Below, piece by piece: positions 26,456-32,407 of a DNA stretch of 32,407 bases; the first letter of the stretch is position 1; each line of letters begins with the position of its first letter. The notes beneath the pieces are model-generated. The model worked only from the letters and a program-made list of their open reading frames with translations, was not told where the DNA came from and searched no databases. The translations under genes and the position numbers were made by a program. Location of the stretch: positions 1 to 32,407 of the forward strand of contig JAPKHL010000033.1 in NCBI GenBank assembly GCA_026646875.1, given 5' to 3'. This DNA is from Rhodocyclaceae bacterium. GTDB taxonomy: Bacteria; Pseudomonadota; Gammaproteobacteria; Burkholderiales; Rhodocyclaceae.

Positions 26456-26635
26456 TCACTTCTTCTTGAAGCCTGCACGGACAGCACCACTGGCCGCTTC
26501 GATCTGCGCATCAAGCTCGCCAGTCAAGATGGCCTCACGCACGGCCAACAGCGTGTCAACGAGGTTGTCGATGCTGCCCACCTCGATGGCATTCTTGCCC
26601 TTGGCGATCTCAATAGGCTTTGAGCCATACCTCAC
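26456..26635 (-). CDS. Small hypothetical element protein (59 aa), possibly the 3' remnant of a larger gene
   Basis: From GTG 26635: YGSKPIEIAKGKNAIEV, SIDNLVDTLLAVREAILTGEL, ending AVRAGFKKK. The amino-acid pattern and tandem placement with the 53-aa frame support a real gene of the mobile element. The GTG overlaps the TGA of the GGDEF gene (26632-26634) as GTGA. Either this is the natural start or the chromosome/element junction has cut the gene near its beginning. Confidence 0.55.
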   Translation of the reverse strand: MRYGSKPIEIAKGKNAIEVGSIDNLVDTLLAVREAILTGELDAQIEAASGAVRAGFKKK

Positions 26636-28548
26636 GTCGTGCCGGACGGCGTATAGATCGTCGCTGTCCGGCCGCCCTGCTGCTTGCCCTGGTACATCGC
26701 CTGGTCGGCGTGCTGCAGCAGGTCTTCGGCGCTGCCGCCGTGCGCCGGGTAGAGGCTGATGCCGACGCTGCCGCCGATCTGGTGCCGCTGGCCGTCGATG
26801 TCGATCGGTTCGGCGATGCGGGCGATGATTTTCTCGGCCACCTGGAGGGCGTCGCCGGTCGTGCTGACCGCCGTCAGCAGCACGACGAACTCGTCGCCGC
26901 CGATGCGCGCCACCGTGTCGGCCGCGCGCACGCAGTTGCGCAGCCGTTCGCCGGTGGCTTCCAGCACGCGGTCGCCGATGGCGTGGCCGAAGGTGTCGTT
27001 GATCGGCTTGAAGCGATCGAGGTCGATGAGCAGCAGCGCGAGCTGCCCTTCCTCGCGGCGGGCGGTGCGGATTGCCTGACCGATGCGGTCTTCCAGCAGG
27101 CGCCGGTTGGGCAGTCCGGTCAGCGAGTCGTGGTAGGCGAGATGGCGGAAGCGCGCCTCGGTCTCCAGGCGCGAAGTGATGTCGCTGGCGGTGCCGTGAT
27201 AGCCGACGAACTGCCCGTCGGCATCGAACATCGGGTTGCCGCTGATGCTGTACCACAGGACCCGTCCCGAATGACTGCCCAGCTGGTAGATGAAATCGCG
27301 GAACGGTTCGTGCCGGTTCAGTGTTTCGATGTGTTCCTTCCAGCGTGCCTCGGGCACGCCGACCAGCCCGGCGATTTCCCAGCGGGTCCGGCCGATCAGC
27401 TGGTCGATCGGAATGTTCGCCATGATTTCCGGCGAGCCGTCGAAGTGGGTGTAGCGGAATTGCGCGTCCTGCTCCCAGTAGAGGTCGGAGGAGAGGCGGA
27501 CGAGGTCGCGGAAGCGTGCCTCGCTGACGGCCAGGGCGGCCTCTGCTGCGCGCTTGGCGGTGACGTCGGAGACGATCCAGACCGTGCCGGCGCGCAGGTT
27601 GTCCGGGTCGACGGCCATGCCGGTGACCTCGCCCCAGAACAGGGTGTCGTCGGCGCGGCGCAATTGCAGGGCCTGCTGGTAGGGGTGGCCGCGCGCGATC
27701 ACCGGCAGGGAGTCGGCGACCAGGCGCTTCCATTGCTCGCGGTCCGGGTGCCAGTGCCAGGGCGCCATGCCGCGCATGGCGTCGAGCGGGTAGCCGAGCA
27801 GTTCGGCGAAGCGGCGGTTGCAATCGACGACGTAGTCCGGCTTGGGGTGCAGGAGCACGATGCCTTCGCCCGCCGATTCGAAGATGACCCGCTGCTGCTG
27901 CAGCAGGTCCTCGCTCTGGAGGCGGTTGCGCAGGGCGGTGACCAGCGTCCGGTGGTGCACCCGGAAGGAGGTCAGGGCGAGCAGGCACATGGCGAGGACG
28001 CCGCCGCCGAGCAGGAAGGTGATCTGGTCGTCGAGGGTCAGCAGCCGTGCGACGAGAGGCAGCGCAAGCATCGTCGCAAAGGCGGCGAAGGCGAGGCGGC
28101 TGGCGACCAGCGTGCTGCTGCTGACGAGCAGCACGCAGAAGAGGATGGCGGTCAGGGCGAACAGCCGGGTGTGCTCGGGGTCGTCCATCGGCAGCCAGAC
28201 GGCGAGTCCCCAGAGCAGGCCGGTGATTGCCGTGAGGAGGGCATAGCGCCGCTCATGGCGGGCGGCGGGCATTTCCCGCGCCTCCTTCAGCAGCGGCAGC
28301 AGGCGCCGGGCGAGCACGATGCGCCAGGCGGCCACCGCCAGCATGGCGGCGAGCCAGGGAGCCAGGACGTGTGTCGGAACGAAGTCCCGTAGCCAGATCG
28401 ATACCAGGATGGCGCCGATGCCGACCGAAAAACTCGCGGAGGCGGCCAGCGACATCAGGTGCCGCAGGCAGTCGGTCTGCGCGCGCGCGTCCGGGCCGTG
28501 CGCTGCGGCAGCGGGGTGATCGGGCGGGTCATTTCGTCGCGGCAGCAT
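26632..28548 (-). CDS. Membrane PAS-PAS-GGDEF diguanylate cyclase
   Basis: 638 residues. GGAG touches the ATG at 28548, so a later start (for example Met32) is possible. Six or so hydrophobic helices occupy residues about 33-195 (a MASE-like integral membrane sensor). PAS1 is about 216-335 (IFESAGEGIVLLHPKPDYVV). PAS2 is about 341-460 (SSDLYWEQDAQFRYTHFDGS). GGDEF is about 468-630 with GGDEF at 550-554 and RAAD (541-544) as I-site. It should make c-di-GMP and be feedback-inhibited. Codon use is like the housekeeping genes, so it is taken as chromosomal, at the right border of the element. It is convergent to ychF across the element. Confidence 0.92.
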   Translation of the reverse strand: MLPRRNDPPDHPAAAAHGPDARAQTDCLRHLMSLAASASFSVGIGAILVSIWLRDFVPTHVLAPWLAAMLAVAAWRIVLARRLLPLLKEAREMPAARHERRYALLTAITGLLWGLAVWLPMDDPEHTRLFALTAILFCVLLVSSSTLVASRLAFAAFATMLALPLVARLLTLDDQITFLLGGGVLAMCLLALTSFRVHHRTLVTALRNRLQSEDLLQQQRVIFESAGEGIVLLHPKPDYVVDCNRRFAELLGYPLDAMRGMAPWHWHPDREQWKRLVADSLPVIARGHPYQQALQLRRADDTLFWGEVTGMAVDPDNLRAGTVWIVSDVTAKRAAEAALAVSEARFRDLVRLSSDLYWEQDAQFRYTHFDGSPEIMANIPIDQLIGRTRWEIAGLVGVPEARWKEHIETLNRHEPFRDFIYQLGSHSGRVLWYSISGNPMFDADGQFVGYHGTASDITSRLETEARFRHLAYHDSLTGLPNRRLLEDRIGQAIRTARREEGQLALLLIDLDRFKPINDTFGHAIGDRVLEATGERLRNCVRAADTVARIGGDEFVVLLTAVSTTGDALQVAEKIIARIAEPIDIDGQRHQIGGSVGISLYPAHGGSAEDLLQHADQAMYQGKQQGGRTATIYTPSGTT

Positions 28549-28731
28549 CTCCTCCGGCCTTTCTGCGTTATTTTTATGGTTTATCGGTTCGAGTATCGCC
28601 GGATCGGACCGCGTTGACCAGATGTCCGGCGGTGCGGGCGACGCTTCGTCGAAGCGTGCGCGCTAAAGTTTTTACCGGTCCTTCCGTTCTTTTCGCAGTG
28701 CCGCCGCGCCCGTCTCCAAGGAAAATCACCC
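28549..28731. promoter_or_regulatory. Divergent regulatory region with a 17-bp palindrome
   Basis: ACGCTTCG-T-CGAAGCGT (28641-28657) is a perfect palindrome, a possible operator. The side next to the GGDEF gene is AT-rich (28568-28592) and should hold its promoter, but no clear -10/-35 pair is visible. Confidence 0.4.
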
Positions 28732-30084
28732 ATGCTTATCCGACCGCTCGTCGCCTGCCTGCTGGCGGCGCTTCCCATCGTGGCGCCGGCGGCCACCTGG
28801 CAGACCCTGTCCGCCGAGGCCGGACGGCGGGTGGAAATCGACCGGGACAGCATCCAGAAGGGCGCCGATGGCAAGGCGACCGCGCTCGGCCGCATCGTCC
28901 TCGACAAGCCGATCAGCGACGCCCGCACCTCGTCTTCCTACCGGATCATCGAGGCGCTGAGCCGTTACGACTGCGGCGCGCGGTCCTACAGCACGATCAA
29001 GCGCACCTATTTCCAGGCGCCGGGCGAGGTGTTGCGTGAAGAAGAGATCAAGGTGCCGATCGAGATGCCGGTACGTTCCGGCTCGCTCGACGACAAGCTG
29101 TTGCGCGAGGTTTGCCGGCCGCGCCCCGGCGGAGAGTCGCAACGCGCGGCCAGCCAGGCCGCGACCAAGGCCAGCGAGGTCGCCGACGATCTGCGCAAGG
29201 CCAACGAGGCGATGATCCGCAAGGAGGTCAGCAAGGAAGTGCGCCGCGCCACCCTGCCGATGGCGGCGGGGCCAACCGAGGGCAAGGCGCGTGCCGAAAA
29301 GCCCGCCGCGCCCGCACCGGCGCCAATCGCCCCCCGTCCCGCGCAGCCGGCGCCGGTCGCGGCGCCACGCGCCCGACCGCAACCGGCAGCAGCGCCGGCG
29401 CCGCGTGCGCCGGTGGCGTGGAGCTACGAGGGCGAGGGCGGGCCGGACCACTGGGGGCGGTTGAAACCGGAATATGCCACCTGCGCGGAGGGACGGCGAC
29501 AGTCGCCGATCGACATCCGCGACGGCATCCGCGTCGACCTCGAGCCGCTCGTCTTCAATTACCGGCCCTCGCCGTTCCGCATCATCGATACTGGACGCAC
29601 CCTCCAGGTCGCCGTCAGCGGCAGCAGCTTCACCCTGCTCGGCGAGCGCTACGAACTGGTGCACCTCGAATTCCACCGCACCGCCGAGATCCGTATCGAC
29701 GGCAAGACCTTCGACATGAGCGCGCACTTCGTGCACAAATCCGCCGAGGGGCGGATCGCCATCGTTGCGGTGCAGTTCGAGAAGGGCCGGGAGCACCCGC
29801 TCGTCCAGATGATCTGGAACTACCTGCCGCTAGAGCGCAACAGTCCGGTGTCGCCGCCCGGGTTGGTGCTCGATGTGACCCAGCTGCTGCCGGAAAGGAC
29901 GCCGTACTATACCTTCATGGGTTCGCTGACCACGCCGCCCTGCACCGAGGGGGTGCTCTGGCTGGTCCTCAAGCAGCCGGTCATGCTGTCGGCCGAGCAG
30001 ATCGCGATTTTTTCCCGCCTGTACCGGGACAACGCCCGGCCGGTGCAGCCCACCTTCGGCCGCCTGATCAAGGAATCCCGCTGA
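28732..30084 (+). CDS. Exported alpha-carbonic anhydrase-like protein with N-terminal adhesin-E-like domain
   Basis: 450 residues; AGGA is 9 nt before ATG 28732. The signal peptide ends near residue 20. Residues 22-130 (TWQTLSAEAGRRVEIDRDS, CGARSYSTIKRTYF) resemble the surface-adhesin E family. Then come a helical stretch (140-172) and an Ala/Pro linker (190-228). Residues 230-448 are an alpha-carbonic anhydrase: WSYEGEGGPDHWGRL, RRQSPIDI, EFHRTAEIRIDG, MSAHFVHKS and SLTTPPCTEGV. The expected zinc ligands are His-x-His plus His. Here the first is Glu313, then His315 and His332; Glu319 and the Thr400 area are kept. So it may bind zinc with one Glu, or have lost hydratase activity. It likely sits in the periplasm. 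The 3' end overlaps the convergent MocR gene by 17 bp. Confidence 0.88.
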   Translation: MLIRPLVACLLAALPIVAPAATWQTLSAEAGRRVEIDRDSIQKGADGKATALGRIVLDKPISDARTSSSYRIIEALSRYDCGARSYSTIKRTYFQAPGEVLREEEIKVPIEMPVRSGSLDDKLLREVCRPRPGGESQRAASQAATKASEVADDLRKANEAMIRKEVSKEVRRATLPMAAGPTEGKARAEKPAAPAPAPIAPRPAQPAPVAAPRARPQPAAAPAPRAPVAWSYEGEGGPDHWGRLKPEYATCAEGRRQSPIDIRDGIRVDLEPLVFNYRPSPFRIIDTGRTLQVAVSGSSFTLLGERYELVHLEFHRTAEIRIDGKTFDMSAHFVHKSAEGRIAIVAVQFEKGREHPLVQMIWNYLPLERNSPVSPPGLVLDVTQLLPERTPYYTFMGSLTTPPCTEGVLWLVLKQPVMLSAEQIAIFSRLYRDNARPVQPTFGRLIKESR

Positions 30085-31528
30085 ACGCCGGGGCGGGGAC
30101 GCGGCTCGCCTCCGCCGCGCTCCGCTCGCGGCTTGCCGTCAGGAAGCGGGCCAGCCGCGGATCGAGCGAATAGGCGACATTGAAACGCAGCCAGGGGGAG
30201 GGCTGCATCTGCGGGCGGAAGATGCTGCCCGGAGCGAGCATGATCCCCGCCGTGGCGGCTTCGCCGGCCAGCCGGGCCGCGTCGCTGACCTCGGGCGCCT
30301 CGGCCCAGATGAACATCCCGCCGCGCGGCTCCGCGTAGATTCGCATGCCGTTGCGCTCGAGCAGGCGCAGCGTGCGGTCGGTGGCCTGCGCCAGCCGCTC
30401 GTGGACGCGCTCCATCAGCTTGCGGTAATGCCCTTCGGTCAGCATCAGGTAGACGAGGCGCTCCGAGAATTCCGAGGTCGAGACGCTGCTGACGATCTTC
30501 ACATCGGTCAGTGCGGCCGCCAGATCCGGATCGCAGGCGAGATAGCCGACGCGCAGGCTGGCCGACAGCGTTTTCGAGAAGCTGCCCACGTAGATCACGC
30601 GGCGCAGCTGGTCGAGTTGCGCCAGCCGGGTTGCCGGTCCGGGGTGGAAATCGGCATAAGTGTCATCCTCGACGAGCAGGAAATCGTGCTTTTCCGCCAG
30701 CTGCAGCACACGGAAGGCGATCGCCGGCGAGAGGTTCCCGGCGGTCGGGTTGTGCAGGACCGAGTGCGTGAAGAAGGCCTTGGGCCGGTGCTCGGCGAGC
30801 AGGGCCTCGAGGGCATCGGTGTCCGGTCCGTCCGGGGTGCGCGGCACGCCGACCAGGTGGACGCCGTACAGGCGCAGGTTGGCGAACAGGTTCCAGTACC
30901 CCGGATCGTCGACGAAAACGCAGTCGCCGGCCTTGAGCAGGTAGCGGGCAATGATGTCGAGCGCCTGGGTGGCGCCGTGGGTCAGGACGATCTGGCTGGC
31001 ACGCGCACCGATGCCCAGCCCGGCCAAGCGTAGCGGGATCTGCTCGCGCAGCGGACGATAGCCCTGCGGCGTACCGTAGCTGATCACCTTGGTGTCGGCC
31101 CGCCGCGCCAGGGTGCGGATGTTGCGGCGCACGCCCGCCTCGTCGAGCCACTCGGGCGGCAGCCAGCCGACACCCACTTTCAGCCGGTCGCTGGTGTCGT
31201 CGAGACTCTGGTGAAGGACACCGGCGTTGTCGAAGGCGCGTTCGATCTCGCCACTGCGCTGCTCGATGGCCGGTGCGCCATGGCGCGTCGCCACGTAGAA
31301 GCCGGATCCGCGCCGCGAGTGCAGGTAACCGAGGGCAACCAGCCGGTCGTACGCCTCGACGACGGTGAACCGGCTGATTTCGTGCCGCTCGGCGAACCCG
31401 CGGATCGGGGGCAGGCGCATGCCCGGCCGCAGCAGGCGGTCGTCGATACGGCTGCGGATGCCGTTGACGATCTGGTCGACCAATGGCAGGGCCGTCTCGG
31501 ACCCGGTGTCGAGACTCAGTTGCAGCAT
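30068..31528 (-). CDS. MocR/PdxR-type GntR-aminotransferase regulator
   Basis: 486 residues. The GntR winged helix covers residues about 12-80 (RLPPIRGFAERHEISRFTVV, GSGFYVA). A type I aminotransferase-like domain follows, with HNPTAGNLSP (259-268), the PLP aspartate in EDDTYADF (287-294), PLP lysine Lys319 in SFSKTLSASLRVGY and Arg326. MocR proteins use PLP or a PLP adduct as effector. The gene ends within the 3' end of the carbonic anhydrase gene. The 153-bp upstream gap contains a long perfect palindrome (31550-31599), probably its operator, and a divergent lipoprotein gene that it may control. The real target pathway cannot be told from this window. Confidence 0.92.
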   Translation of the reverse strand: MLQLSLDTGSETALPLVDQIVNGIRSRIDDRLLRPGMRLPPIRGFAERHEISRFTVVEAYDRLVALGYLHSRRGSGFYVATRHGAPAIEQRSGEIERAFDNAGVLHQSLDDTSDRLKVGVGWLPPEWLDEAGVRRNIRTLARRADTKVISYGTPQGYRPLREQIPLRLAGLGIGARASQIVLTHGATQALDIIARYLLKAGDCVFVDDPGYWNLFANLRLYGVHLVGVPRTPDGPDTDALEALLAEHRPKAFFTHSVLHNPTAGNLSPAIAFRVLQLAEKHDFLLVEDDTYADFHPGPATRLAQLDQLRRVIYVGSFSKTLSASLRVGYLACDPDLAAALTDVKIVSSVSTSEFSERLVYLMLTEGHYRKLMERVHERLAQATDRTLRLLERNGMRIYAEPRGGMFIWAEAPEVSDAARLAGEAATAGIMLAPGSIFRPQMQPSPWLRFNVAYSLDPRLARFLTASRERSAAEASRVPAPAFSGIP

Positions 31529-31549
31529 GGCGGTGCTCCGGTGATTGGT

Positions 31550-31599
31550 GCGATGGCTGGACTGTACCGGGGATCTCGCCGGTACAGTCCAGCCATCGC
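31550..31599. promoter_or_regulatory. Perfect inverted repeat, 21-bp arms, probable MocR operator
   Basis: 31550-31570 and 31579-31599 are exact complements around GGATCTCG. The inner ends hold ACTGTACC / GGTACAGT, a TGTAC-type pattern recalled for MocR-family operators. It starts 21 bp upstream of the MocR start and lies 81 bp before the divergent lipoprotein gene. Confidence 0.7.
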
Positions 31600-31680
31600 C
31601 GGTCAGATTGTGTCTATGGTGTTGTCAAAGTGTCCAGTATTGTCCGGATTCGATCAACCCCATCGCAACGGGAGGCTGCC

Positions 31681-32184
31681 ATGTCCGGATCATCCGCCCG
31701 CCAGCGGCGCTCGCTGGCTTTCCCGCGTTTATTGACGACGCTTCTGCTGTTGCCGCTGCTGGCTGCCTGCTTGCCGGCAGACGGAACGATTCCGCGCCAG
31801 ATTTCGGTCGAGTGGCCGGAGAAGCGCCTGGCCTTCATCGCCGATGAACGGCTGGGCAGTGTCCGCGCCTTCCGCATCGGAGGCGGTGCGCCGGTTCTGG
31901 TGGCCCAGAGCACGCCGCGTGCCCGCACCGCGGTACGCGATCTGGCGCTCGATGCGCGGCGCGGCGAACTCTGGGTGCTCGGACGCGACAGTGTCGATGT
32001 GCATGCCGCCGAAACACTGGCGCAGCGCTGGCGCATTCCGCTCGAGGCCCGCGATGTGGCTCGTTTGCGCCTGGGGGCCGACGGCATTGAGCTGCATGCC
32101 GCCAGCGGCGTGCTGCTCGGCAGGATCGACATGCGGACGCGTGTCGCCGTCTGGCGCCCGGCCTGGCAGGTGCGCGCCGGTTGA
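31681..32184 (+). CDS. Small lipoprotein of unknown function
   Basis: 167 residues from ATG 31681 with GGGAGG 5 nt upstream. The frame stays open upstream, but the Shine-Dalgarno and signal place the start here. The basic n-region (RQRRS), hydrophobic LLTTLLLLPLLAAC and Cys30 form a lipobox. The mature part has a beta-propeller-like flavour, with repeats of the type RLAFIADERLGSVRAFRIGG and GELWVLGRDSVDVHAAETLA, as if it were one part of a WD/NHL-like sheet. No enzyme motif. It is divergent from the MocR gene and may be under its control. Confidence 0.8.
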   Translation: MSGSSARQRRSLAFPRLLTTLLLLPLLAACLPADGTIPRQISVEWPEKRLAFIADERLGSVRAFRIGGGAPVLVAQSTPRARTAVRDLALDARRGELWVLGRDSVDVHAAETLAQRWRIPLEARDVARLRLGADGIELHAASGVLLGRIDMRTRVAVWRPAWQVRAG

Positions 32185-32244
32185 TGAGCGGCCGGGAGTG
32201 GGGAGAGATCGTGTGATTGACTGGCGGCGGGCCGCTCTGTACAT

Positions 32245-32264
32245 TACTGACCGACCAGTCAGTA
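32245..32264. promoter_or_regulatory. TetR-type operator before the TetR gene
   Basis: TACTGAC (32245-32251) and GTCAGTA (32258-32264) are inverted half-sites 6 bp apart, 13 bp upstream of the TetR start. Such sites are typical autoregulatory operators of TetR repressors linked to efflux systems; that link is known in general and not shown here. Confidence 0.65.
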
Positions 32265-32276
32265 CGAGCCCCTCCC

Positions 32277-32407
32277 ATGTCTTCTGTCTCCACTCCCGCC
32301 GCTTCCTCCGCGCCGTCCCCGCTTGCCCCACCCCGTCGCCGGCGCAAGGATGCGCGTCCGTCCGAGCTCACCGCCGCCGCGCTCGAACTGTTCGTCGACA
32401 AGGGTTA
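32277..32407 (+). CDS. TetR-family transcriptional regulator, N-terminus only (runs off the right edge)
   Basis: 43 codons are visible from ATG 32277. After a Ser/Pro/Ala leader comes PRRRRKDARPSELTAAALEL and FVDKG, the first helix of a TetR DNA-binding domain (R...I..AA..LF...G). The operator-like palindrome just upstream supports an autoregulated repressor. The ligand and target genes lie beyond the window. Confidence 0.8.
   Translation, partial: MSSVSTPAASSAPSPLAPPRRRRKDARPSELTAAALELFVDKG

Noticed and set aside
1..32407. CRISPR arrays, retrons, complete toxin-antitoxin pairs or phage structural genes
   Set aside because: No regularly spaced repeats, reverse transcriptase motif or virion genes were seen. 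The small element genes have no recognisable toxin or antitoxin signature.

Overview
The window is about 32.4 kb of GC-rich DNA from what looks like a betaproteobacterial chromosome, probably Rhodocyclales-like. That placement is inferred from the block mutM / exported TPR protein / lolB / ispE / tRNA-Gln / prs / rplY / pth / ychF, an order typical of Betaproteobacteria, and from overall codon use. There is no rRNA operon or CRISPR array.

Region 1 (1-8222, minus strand) is an envelope/secretome region. Four exported proteins share one roughly 150-residue cysteine-containing module, each built of three HY/FYT...E/R...GW/W..EG-type sub-repeats that resemble DUF5648. In transcription order the cluster runs: module plus small beta domain (4764-5699), trypsin-like protease plus module (2814-4685), beta-sandwich plus module (1684-2790), then an OmpA-like protein with a cadherin-like repeat (1-1642). 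An acyltransferase-3 gene and a fourth module protein (7207-8222) lie upstream. Three of these six genes are out of frame. Two are broken by exact tandem microduplications of 32 bp and 14 bp, and removing one copy restores the family sequence. The acyltransferase carries a +1 shift.

Region 2 (8307-14194, minus) holds a GT2-GT4 double glycosyltransferase that overlaps a SAM methyltransferase with a coiled-coil tail by ATGA, preceded by a large dynamin-family GTPase. The pair suggests surface-glycan synthesis.

Region 3 (14292-22130) is the conserved housekeeping block: mutM (minus), then TPR protein, lolB, ispE, tRNA-Gln(UUG), prs, rplY, pth and ychF (plus). Strong hairpin terminators follow the tRNA, rplY and ychF.

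Region 4 (22131-26635) is a small, decayed integrative element in the convergent gap between ychF and a GGDEF gene. It has a P4-type tyrosine integrase, small genes that look like conjugative-element cargo, and a CHASE-PAS-GGDEF diguanylate cyclase gene bracketed by 13-bp direct repeats that interrupts an older reading frame.

Region 5 (26632-32407) holds a second, chromosomal-looking PAS-PAS-GGDEF protein, an alpha-carbonic anhydrase-like protein with an N-terminal adhesin-E-like domain and an unusual zinc-ligand substitution, a MocR-type regulator with a perfect 21-bp-arm palindrome in front of it, a small lipoprotein, and the first codons of a TetR regulator with its likely operator.

Most protein-family names come from motif recognition, not database searches. 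The parts with no clear function are the shared secreted module, the GTPase and the element cargo.
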